DNA from: an uncultured Saprospiraceae bacterium
GTDB taxonomy: Bacteria; Bacteroidota; Bacteroidia; Chitinophagales; Saprospiraceae
Direction of reading: 5' to 3'
Assembly: GCA_937969415.1 (NCBI GenBank)
Contig: CALBWK010000055.1
Span: forward strand, 1-47,358
Length of the DNA: 47,358 nt
This document shows positions 32,546 to 40,292 of the stretch, piece after piece (the first letter of the stretch is position 1; every line of letters starts with the position of its first letter). Position numbers and translations under genes: made by a program. The notes beneath the pieces were generated by a model. The model worked only from the letters and a program-made list of their open reading frames with translations, made no database searches and had not been told where the DNA came from.

Positions 32546-35500
32546 ATGAGAATTTTGTGTTTTGCTATACTGAGCTATTCTTTTTTGTTTATTCTTGGTT
32601 GTTCTGATATTGATTCTTCTTCTAAATCTGTCGTTACAGAAGCAAAAAACAGTAGTCAGATTAAGATTTTTGATGAAATAGAACCCACCCATTCAGGAGT
32701 TAATTTTACTAATCAAATCTCTGAAAATCAGACATTAAACTCACTCACATTCGATGGGATGTTGCAAGGTGCAGGTGTGGCGATTCTAGATGCCAATAAT
32801 GATGATCTCCCTGATGTCTATTTCGCCTCCAATATGAGTAGTGACAAATTGTACATCAATAAAGGCGATTTTAAGTTTGAAGATGTAACCTCTAAGAGTG
32901 GAATCAAAGCGCTTAATTGGTCTACAGGTGTGGCCATAGTGGACATTAATAATGATGGGTATGATGATGTGTATGTCTGCAAGTTTTTATACGATGAACC
33001 TGGTAGGAGAGCCAATGTATTTTATATCAATAATGGAGATGGCACCTTTACGGACAGAGCTAAGGACTTAGGTGTTGCAGATACAGGATACTCCATAATG
33101 GCTAATTTTTTTGATTATGATAGAGATGGAGATTTAGATCTCTATATTGCTAATCAACCTCCTAACTCACTTCAACAAAAGGAACAACTAAAGAAAAAGA
33201 TCAATTACCAATTTACTGATAAGTTATACAGAAACGATGGAGGTCGTTTTTCTGATGTCACCCAACAAAGTGGCATTACCAATTATAGTTACAGCCTAAG
33301 TGCTACAACGATAGATTACAATAAAGATGGTTGGCCTGATCTCTATGTTGCTTGTGACTATGACGAAGCAGATTTCTTCTATAAGAATAATGGTAATGGA
33401 ACCTTTACCAATGTATCCCATACTGTATTAAAGCATATGAGCAACTTCAGTATGGGTGCAGATGTCGCAGACATCAATAATGATGGTCATCTAGATATCT
33501 ATATAGCGGATATGGTTGCGGAAGATAATTTCCGTCAAAAAACCAATATGAGCGGAATGAATCCAGATCGATTTTATGCTCTCGCTCAGGCTGGTTACCA
33601 TTACCAATACATGTTTAATTCTCTTCAGCTCAATAACGGAGATGGTTCCTTTAGCGAGATAGCGCAGATGTCTGGAGTATCCAATACGGATTGGAGCTGG
33701 ACACCGCTCTTTGTCGATTTCGATCAAGATGGTTACAAGGACCTTTTTGTGACAAATGGCTTTATGAGAGAGATGCGTAATAAAGACTATGAGAAATGGC
33801 GTAAAGAATTTATTAAAAGCAAGCTCAAAGAAGCTGAAGTTAAGGGTGGGCAGTTGTTTGTAAATCCAATGGAAATAGTCAATAAGGCGCCTAGTGTCAA
33901 AATTGCTAATTATGTTTTTAAGAATAATGGCGAGCTTGGTTTTGAAAAGATGAATTCAAATTGGGGTTTTGAGAAAAAGACCTGGTCGCAAGGTGCTGCG
34001 TATGCGGATTTTGACAGAGATGGCGATCTTGATTTGGTTATCAACAATATGAATATGCCTGCTCAAATCTATAAGAACTCGGCAATTGAAAATGGGCTAA
34101 ATAATCACATCAACATTAAGTTAGTTGGGCCTAGTAATAATCTTGCAGCAACAAATGCAACTATAGAAATCGAATCAGAATCAGGCATACAAATTTACGA
34201 GTATACACCGTATAGAGGTTATATGTCTACATCTGAAAGGGTGGCGCATTTTGGGTTAGGCTTAGATAATCAGGTCAAGCAGATAAGGATAAAGTGGTTT
34301 GATAATAAAATGAATGTTATCCAAAATGTAGAAGTCAATCAAACTTTGACAATAAATTATACTGAAGCTACTAGTCAAACCAACAGAGGCTTAAAGTCAG
34401 ACGGACTCTTCACACCATTGGCAAGTACTCCTATTGTGCATACTGAAAATGAATTCGATGATTACGAACAACAAGTACTGCTGCCTTATCGTACTTCTAC
34501 CTTAGGTCCTGTATTGACGAAAGGAGACTTTAATGGTGATGGCACTGAAGATTTGTTTGTTGGAGGATCTACTGGCTCACCGTCTAGCCTATATATCAAC
34601 AATAATGGTGTGCTTGAGCCAGGCCCGGCTATTAAGGGAACTGCTTATGAGGATGGGGGCGCCGCTACTTTTGATGCCGATGGAGATGGTGATCTCGACT
34701 TAGTCGTGTCGAGTGGTGGGAGTGAATTTCCTATAGGGCATAAGAATTACACTAATCGACTCTACATCAACCAGGGGTCTACTTTCCAAGAACAGAAACT
34801 TCCTGGAGAGCAATTGAGTTCTTCTGTTGTGTTACCTCTTGATTATGATGGTGATGGAGACCAAGACGTTTTTATAGGTGGCCGTCAAATTCCTGGACAT
34901 TATGGAAAACCCACATCGAGCCAATTGCTGAGAAATGATAAAGGTAAATTTACAGATGTCACAAAGACCATCGCTATGGAGTTTAAGGATATGGGTATGG
35001 TTACATCAGCAAAGCTCGGCGATGTTAATGGAGATAATAAGCCAGAGTTGATTCTAGCGGGGGAGTGGATGGCTATAAGAGTTTTTTCTCTAGGAGACAA
35101 GTTATCAGAAATTACAGCTTCACTAGGTTTAGAAAATACAAAAGGGTGGTGGAATACTATTGAGCTGGCTGATATTGATGGAGATGGAGATAAGGATATA
35201 CTAGCAGGCAATCTTGGCCACAATATCAAGTATAAAGCTTCTGTATCAGAGCCATTCAAAGTATATGTCGATGACTTTGATAAAAATGGCACCAACGATG
35301 TCTATCTCGGCTACTATGAAGATGGACAATGTTACCCTGTGAGAGGAAAGCAGTGTTCTACTGAGCAGATGCCCTTTGTGAGTGAGAAGTTTCCTACATA
35401 TAAGCAGTTTGGACTGGCTACAATAGACCAAGTACTCGAAGACCGTATAGCTCCATCTACTGTAGTACACGAAGCACAAACGTTTTCTAATACACTATTT

Positions 35501-35842
35501 AGAAATGAAGGGGGTAAGTTCACAGCCATTCCTTTGCCTATGCAAGCGCAGATGTCACCTATCTATGGTATAGCTGTTGATGACTTTGATGGTGATGGGA
35601 AGGTAGATGCCTTTCTTGCTGGTAATATGTATCAGAGAGAAGTGGAGACCACTAGAAGCGATGCTGGAAAAGGTGTCTTGCTCAGCTTTGTCGGAGAGGA
35701 TATCCTAGTCAAATCTACAAAAGACACCGGCATCTCCGCAGACCGAGACGTACGAGCAGTGAGCACGTTGAAAGGCGGAAGTAAAAAAATGTTGCTTATT
35801 GCGAATAACAATGATGCGCTACAGATGTATAGTTATGAGTAG
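32546..35842 (+). CDS. FG-GAP/VCBS repeat lipoprotein with ASPIC/UnbV domain
   Basis: 1098 residues. The signal peptide ends in the lipobox FILGC. Two beta-propeller-like blocks of FG-GAP repeats (about 65-500 and 650-1090) carry many calcium-type loops such as DINNDGYDDVYV, DYDRDGDLDLYIAN and DADGDGDLDLVVS. Between them lies the ASPIC/UnbV domain (YRGYMSTSERVAHFGLGLD, then IRIKWFDNK), as in CRTAC1-like proteins. It is probably a surface-exposed, calcium-stabilised binding lipoprotein. Members in Bacteroidota often accompany SusC/SusD pairs, but none is found here. It stands alone on the plus strand. Confidence 0.85.
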   Translation: MRILCFAILSYSFLFILGCSDIDSSSKSVVTEAKNSSQIKIFDEIEPTHSGVNFTNQISENQTLNSLTFDGMLQGAGVAILDANNDDLPDVYFASNMSSDKLYINKGDFKFEDVTSKSGIKALNWSTGVAIVDINNDGYDDVYVCKFLYDEPGRRANVFYINNGDGTFTDRAKDLGVADTGYSIMANFFDYDRDGDLDLYIANQPPNSLQQKEQLKKKINYQFTDKLYRNDGGRFSDVTQQSGITNYSYSLSATTIDYNKDGWPDLYVACDYDEADFFYKNNGNGTFTNVSHTVLKHMSNFSMGADVADINNDGHLDIYIADMVAEDNFRQKTNMSGMNPDRFYALAQAGYHYQYMFNSLQLNNGDGSFSEIAQMSGVSNTDWSWTPLFVDFDQDGYKDLFVTNGFMREMRNKDYEKWRKEFIKSKLKEAEVKGGQLFVNPMEIVNKAPSVKIANYVFKNNGELGFEKMNSNWGFEKKTWSQGAAYADFDRDGDLDLVINNMNMPAQIYKNSAIENGLNNHINIKLVGPSNNLAATNATIEIESESGIQIYEYTPYRGYMSTSERVAHFGLGLDNQVKQIRIKWFDNKMNVIQNVEVNQTLTINYTEATSQTNRGLKSDGLFTPLASTPIVHTENEFDDYEQQVLLPYRTSTLGPVLTKGDFNGDGTEDLFVGGSTGSPSSLYINNNGVLEPGPAIKGTAYEDGGAATFDADGDGDLDLVVSSGGSEFPIGHKNYTNRLYINQGSTFQEQKLPGEQLSSSVVLPLDYDGDGDQDVFIGGRQIPGHYGKPTSSQLLRNDKGKFTDVTKTIAMEFKDMGMVTSAKLGDVNGDNKPELILAGEWMAIRVFSLGDKLSEITASLGLENTKGWWNTIELADIDGDGDKDILAGNLGHNIKYKASVSEPFKVYVDDFDKNGTNDVYLGYYEDGQCYPVRGKQCSTEQMPFVSEKFPTYKQFGLATIDQVLEDRIAPSTVVHEAQTFSNTLFRNEGGKFTAIPLPMQAQMSPIYGIAVDDFDGDGKVDAFLAGNMYQREVETTRSDAGKGVLLSFVGEDILVKSTKDTGISADRDVRAVSTLKGGSKKMLLIANNNDALQMYSYE

Positions 35843-35923
35843 GCTATGTTTTTTTATCTAAGCACTTATACTTATTGGATATTAGATTAGATCAGAAGAA
35901 ATAGAACTAGCAGATTTCTTCCT

Positions 35924-36760
35924 TTATGGAAACTTAGGAAACTTATCCCAATTAGGCTTTCTCTTTTCTAGAAATGCATTTCTACCCTCATTGGCTTCTT
36001 CTGTCATATATCCGAGTCTCGTAGCTTCTCCTGCAAATATCTGCTGACCCACCAAACCATCATCTATAAGATTAAAAGCAAACTTGAGCATCTTGATTGC
36101 CATTGGACTTTTACCTAATATCTCTTGGGCCCATTCATAAGCCGTGTCCTCAAGCTCAGCATGGGGGATGACACCGTTGATCATACCCATATCAAAAGCC
36201 TCCTGTGCAGAATAATTTCTCCCTAAGAAGAAAATTTCTCTCGCTCGCTTTTGCCCAACCTGCCTTGCAAGATATGCTGATCCATAGCCTGCATCGTAGC
36301 TAGCAACATCTGCATCAGTCTGTTTGAAGATCGCGTGCTCTTCGCTGGCCAAAGTTAAGTCACAGACCACATGGAGACTATGCCCACCACCAACTGCCCA
36401 TCCTGGCACTACAGCAATGACAGCCTTGTTCATAAACCTGATAAGTCTCTGCACCTCTAGAATATTCAATCGGGCAATACCGTCTTCACCTTTGTACCCT
36501 GTCTTATCACGTACTCGCTGATCACCTCCAGAACAGAAAGCATAAATACCGTCCTTGGGTGATGGCCCTTCGCCAGATAATAAGACAACACCAATACTTC
36601 TGTCTTCTCTGGCGTCTACGAACGCCTCGTATAATTCAAACACAGTTTTAGGCCTAAAGGCATTTCGCACTTCGGGTCTATTGAAAGCTATACGGGCAAC
36701 ACCGTTAGATTTCTTATAGGTGATATCCTCATACTCTTTGGCTACTTTCCAGTCTATCAT
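35924..36760 (-). CDS. menB: 1,4-Dihydroxy-2-naphthoyl-CoA synthase MenB
   Basis: 278 residues, a crotonase-fold enzyme. MenB-specific blocks are IAFNRPEVRNAFRPKT, FCSGGDQRVR (oxyanion hole), GWAVGGGHSLHVVCDLTLA, QTDADVASYDAGYGSAYLAR with the active-site aspartate, and the C-terminal GRNAFLEKRKPNWDKFPKFP. It closes the second ring of the naphthoquinone. It is 17 kb from menC-menE-menF-menD and is the last gene of a minus-strand operon, three bases behind the methyltransferase gene. The 81 bases up to the FG-GAP gene hold only a weak eight-base inverted repeat. Confidence 0.95.
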   Translation of the reverse strand: MIDWKVAKEYEDITYKKSNGVARIAFNRPEVRNAFRPKTVFELYEAFVDAREDRSIGVVLLSGEGPSPKDGIYAFCSGGDQRVRDKTGYKGEDGIARLNILEVQRLIRFMNKAVIAVVPGWAVGGGHSLHVVCDLTLASEEHAIFKQTDADVASYDAGYGSAYLARQVGQKRAREIFFLGRNYSAQEAFDMGMINGVIPHAELEDTAYEWAQEILGKSPMAIKMLKFAFNLIDDGLVGQQIFAGEATRLGYMTEEANEGRNAFLEKRKPNWDKFPKFP

Positions 36761-36763
36761 GGT

Positions 36764-37918
36764 CTAATCGTTTTTTAATATTCTTTCTATATAATGTTCT
36801 TTGACACCAAAGGTTGACTTCAGTTCATTTATACTTTTAAGATATTTGTTATCGCTTGATTTAGGGTGTCTCTTTTCTGCAATGATGAGAAGGTTTTTTG
36901 GTGTATGTTCACCAGATATAAATTCTACGATTTTCGTTTTGTATCCATAATGATTTAACATTAATGTTCTGATACTATCTGTGACAATCTCTGCTTGACG
37001 TTCTACAAGTATTCCATAACTACTTATGCCTAACAAGCTTGTGGGCATCGTCATAGATTTTCGAACCTGTTTATGACAGCAAGGCGAACAAACGATGAGT
37101 TGAGCCTCCGATAATATACCCTTGATGAGTACATCATCTGTTGCAGTATCACAAGCGTGTAGAGCAATAAGGATATCTAGCTGTCCACTGTGTGCATCAA
37201 TTTTTCCTTGTTCAAAGCTAAGTCCTGAGTAGTTAGATTCCTTGCTTATGAGATTACAGGAATTCATAAGTTCTTCTCGCTGATCGACACCTTTCATTTC
37301 TACCTGATGATTCAATGTATTTGTCAGATAGTCATAGAGTGCAAAAGTGAGATAACCTTTTCCACAACCCATGTCTACAACTTTGTAAGTAGACTCTGTT
37401 TGTATAGTATGTAGATGTGGTTGTAGAATTTCTATAAACTTATTTATCTGTCTATATTTAGCTTCCTTTCCCTTGAGTAAGTGGCCTGCTTTACTCGTGA
37501 TGCCAAGGTCGTAGAAGAATTTTGACTTAGGGGAGATTAATGTTTTCTTCTCTTTGTTGTGGGATAAGGATCTTTGCTTTTTGTTCTGATTTTTTGATGA
37601 GTTAATTCTATTTTTCTTTAAGTCCAGCTGGTGTATTTTATCTAGAGTCACTACCGAAAGAAAATAGAAATTATCTTGCAAATTTTTAGATAGTAATTCT
37701 AAGGCTTCTTCTTTACTATAATTTTTCGTGATGTCATTAGTTTGATGTCTATAGGTAAACTGGAGACGAAGTGAATTTTTAATCTGAATCGGTCTAATAA
37801 TGATCTCTTTGAGAGTCTTTTCTGCAGTTGCTCTCAGTCCAGTCATTCTTAATTTGGCCAGTGTCGAATCGTCTAATGATTTTCCGATTATCTCCTTTAT
37901 TTTGTTTAGTTGACTCAA
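36764..37918 (-). CDS. SAM-dependent methyltransferase, METTL25/GSTCD-like
   Basis: 384 residues. The N-terminal 130 residues are a basic, poorly conserved region with a Lys/Asn/Ser-rich linker. The C-terminal Rossmann domain has the SAM loop VVDMGCGKGYLTFALYDYL (about 184-202). It also carries the LIALHACDTATDD and CSPCCHKQ motifs shared with eukaryotic METTL25/GSTCD-type proteins (Methyltransf_32), whose substrates are mostly RNA or unknown. The start appears to be a TTG at 37918-37916, overlapping the upstream SulP stop in TTGA. The substrate here is unknown. Confidence 0.8.
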   Translation of the reverse strand: MSQLNKIKEIIGKSLDDSTLAKLRMTGLRATAEKTLKEIIIRPIQIKNSLRLQFTYRHQTNDITKNYSKEEALELLSKNLQDNFYFLSVVTLDKIHQLDLKKNRINSSKNQNKKQRSLSHNKEKKTLISPKSKFFYDLGITSKAGHLLKGKEAKYRQINKFIEILQPHLHTIQTESTYKVVDMGCGKGYLTFALYDYLTNTLNHQVEMKGVDQREELMNSCNLISKESNYSGLSFEQGKIDAHSGQLDILIALHACDTATDDVLIKGILSEAQLIVCSPCCHKQVRKSMTMPTSLLGISSYGILVERQAEIVTDSIRTLMLNHYGYKTKIVEFISGEHTPKNLLIIAEKRHPKSSDNKYLKSINELKSTFGVKEHYIERILKND

Positions 37919-39642
37919 TTAATATTCGTTTGTAGTGGATCTATTGAATTATCAGAATGTTGCAATTCATTTTTCTGAATCCAAAGAACTGCATCAGTAA
38001 GATTAACATGGTGTTTGTCTATCTCATTCAGTAGTCCAGAAACGTATAGGCGGTCTCTTACAGGCCCTGAAGCCCCAGAAATATGTAGCTCTATACCCTT
38101 TGAGTCTAAGTCGGTTACAAGATCTTTTAGCATATGCATCCCTGTACTGTCTATATCATTTATGTGACTTGCATCTAAGAGTACATATTCTATCTCTCGA
38201 TCAGTTTCATCTAAGATATTATACAATTGCTCTTTAAAGAAGGCAGCGTTACCGAAGTACAATTGATGATCAAATCTAAAAATTGTTATTAGGTCTATTA
38301 GTTGTGCTGAGCTAAATCTCTTAGGGTCTTTAAAATATTCTGTTCCAGTAACTTGACCAAGTTCTACAACATAAGGTTTAGAACTTCTGTAAAGAACCAA
38401 CATAATGGATAGTGCCACTCCAGACATCACCCCAGCTTCTATGCCCAGAAGTATAGTTAAGACAAACGTAGCGAGCATAAGAGCCAAATCTCTCTTGTTC
38501 GTCTTCCATAGGTACAACGCTTCTTTGTAGTCAAATAAACTTAAGACGGCAAGTAATATTATAGCTGCTAATACCGCTTTGGGTAAGTAATAAAAGGTTG
38601 TTGTTAGAAACAGTAAGGCTACTAAAACAAGCATTGCTGATATGAGAGATGATACTGTTGTTTTCCCTCCTGTATTACTGTTTATAGCTGAACGAGAAAA
38701 ACTACCGGAGGTCGGAATAGCTTGAAAAAAAGAACCGCCGACCTTAGCAAGGCCTAGAGCCAAAAGTTCTTGGTCAGGGTCGAGATTGTGATCTTTATGT
38801 TTTGATTCTAGTGCTTTGGCAATACCGATGCTCTCCACTATACCTATGATTGTCACTGCCAGCACAGTTGTTGTTAAGATGTTGATTGTCTCCAAATCAA
38901 AATAAGGTATGGAGGGTGTAGGCAAGCCAGCTGGCACCTCACGGATAATATCTATCCCATAACTTTCAAAACTAAATAGGTAACTGGAGACAGTCGCAAT
39001 GACTAGTGCTAACAAGGCTCCAGGTATTTTAGAACTTATTTTCTTAGCTAATAGAATAAAGGCTAGAGAAACAATCGTAACTGTAAGTGTGGGTAGGTGT
39101 ATGTCCCCAATATTTTTGAGGAAACCCCACATATTGGCTAGTGTGCTTTCATATTGTTCTAAGTCTAGCCCTAGAGCATCTTTGAGTTGGGAAAGGACAA
39201 TAATAATTGCAGCCGCTGAAGTAAAACCGGCGATAACTGGATGCGACAAAAAGTTGGCTAGAAATCCAAATCTACAGATGCCAATTATAATCTGAACAAT
39301 ACCGACTAATAAGCCTAGAGTAATGACTAAACTGATATACTGCTCAGAACTGGGAGCCGCAATTTTACTTACTCCTGAAAACACGAGCAGTGCACTTACC
39401 GCTACAGGACCTACAGATAATTTTGTGGAACTAGCATATAAAGCATAGATGATCAGAGGTACTAGTCCAGCGTATAGACCATAGATTGGCGGAACACCTG
39501 CAAGAGAAGCATAGGCCAGTCCTTGTGGTATGAGTATAGTCCCTACAGTCAAGCCAGCTAATAGGTCATCTTTAAGATCTTTACGTTTGTATGATCTTAT
39601 CGTATCTAAAAATGGGAAATGTCTTGTTCTGGAATTTTTCAT
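37915..39642 (-). CDS. SulP family anion transporter with STAS domain
   Basis: 575 residues. About 12 membrane spans fill residues 25-430, with the SulP signature near the N-terminus (LTVGTILIPQGLAYASLAGV, then PPIYGLYAG) and IPTSGSFSRSAINSNTG further on. A cytoplasmic STAS domain follows at about 450-560 (EYVLLDASHINDIDSTGMHM). It imports an inorganic anion such as sulfate or bicarbonate; the substrate is not determinable. Its ATG overlaps the stop of the SnoaL-like gene (ATGA), and its stop overlaps the methyltransferase start, so it is the second gene of a four-gene operon ending in menB. Confidence 0.92.
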   Translation of the reverse strand: MKNSRTRHFPFLDTIRSYKRKDLKDDLLAGLTVGTILIPQGLAYASLAGVPPIYGLYAGLVPLIIYALYASSTKLSVGPVAVSALLVFSGVSKIAAPSSEQYISLVITLGLLVGIVQIIIGICRFGFLANFLSHPVIAGFTSAAAIIIVLSQLKDALGLDLEQYESTLANMWGFLKNIGDIHLPTLTVTIVSLAFILLAKKISSKIPGALLALVIATVSSYLFSFESYGIDIIREVPAGLPTPSIPYFDLETINILTTTVLAVTIIGIVESIGIAKALESKHKDHNLDPDQELLALGLAKVGGSFFQAIPTSGSFSRSAINSNTGGKTTVSSLISAMLVLVALLFLTTTFYYLPKAVLAAIILLAVLSLFDYKEALYLWKTNKRDLALMLATFVLTILLGIEAGVMSGVALSIMLVLYRSSKPYVVELGQVTGTEYFKDPKRFSSAQLIDLITIFRFDHQLYFGNAAFFKEQLYNILDETDREIEYVLLDASHINDIDSTGMHMLKDLVTDLDSKGIELHISGASGPVRDRLYVSGLLNEIDKHHVNLTDAVLWIQKNELQHSDNSIDPLQTNIN

Positions 39643-40079
39643 CCACCAGTATGATCAGAGGTAATTACCCAGCGACCATTTTTATTTTGCCATATAAGAT
39701 TGAAATAACCTGATGGTTCATCTTGGGATCGAAACAAAGTGTATTTGCCTATCATATATGCCGACTCGGGCCCTAAAGGTCTTAACTCGATAATTTCAAA
39801 TGCTAACCTTCCCATAGTCTGTTTATCTGGATAGCTTTTAACATAGTTATCGAAGGTCTGCTGCCACCCTTTAGTTACACCTCTACTTCCTACAAACGTC
39901 AAATTTGGACTGTTCCAATAGTGGTGCATAAAGTTTTCTATAGAGCCCTCATTCCAAGCTGCTTCTTGCGATTTCATATTAGCCCTGATTTGCTGCAAAT
40001 CACTAGAACTGGCTATTTGGGAGGTTTTACAACCAGTTATTGCTAACAGACTGACAATAAGTAATATTCTATAAGGCAC
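39639..40079 (-). CDS. SnoaL/NTF2-like (DUF4440-type) lipoprotein
   Basis: 146 residues from a GTG at 40079-40077. The signal peptide ends in the lipobox LAITGC. The remainder is a single cone-shaped NTF2-like domain: an opening helix QEAAWNEGSIENFMHHYW, then LTFVGSRGVTKGWQQTFDNY, and strands YMIGKYTLF and GYFNLIWQNKNGRWVITSDH. The ligand or activity is unknown. It is the first gene of the operon with SulP, methyltransferase and menB. A near-consensus -7 element (TATATTTA) lies upstream on the minus strand. Confidence 0.8.
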   Translation of the reverse strand: MPYRILLIVSLLAITGCKTSQIASSSDLQQIRANMKSQEAAWNEGSIENFMHHYWNSPNLTFVGSRGVTKGWQQTFDNYVKSYPDKQTMGRLAFEIIELRPLGPESAYMIGKYTLFRSQDEPSGYFNLIWQNKNGRWVITSDHTGG

Positions 40080-40292
40080 TGATTATCTGATGTTTAAATA
40101 TAGAAATTTAGTGTATTAGAACGAAGATACAAACATCGTATCAAAAGCAGGTTAATCCTTAATCTTGGTGGATTCATAAATGTCGCAGTAGGAGCTTAAA
40201 GAGTTATCGTTAACCGTATAATTTTAAACTAATTCATAAACGGTTATATTTAACTAGCCTTATAGTTAATTAAAACGAATCCTAGTCTATTT

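Noticed and set aside
34900-35295. 131-codon open frame on the minus strand
   Set aside because: It is antisense to Asp-rich FG-GAP repeats, whose codons rarely give stops on the other strand; the Ser/Pro-rich product is a shadow.
35895-35921. GAAGAAAT/ATTTCTTC inverted repeat between the FG-GAP gene and menB
   Set aside because: The stem is AT-rich and no T-run follows on either strand; too weak to call a terminator.
40211-40246. TAACCGT and ACGGTTA inverted pair upstream of the gliding-type protein gene
   Set aside because: The arms are only seven bases, spaced by 22 bases in AT-rich DNA, so chance is likely; mentioned only in the gene entry.
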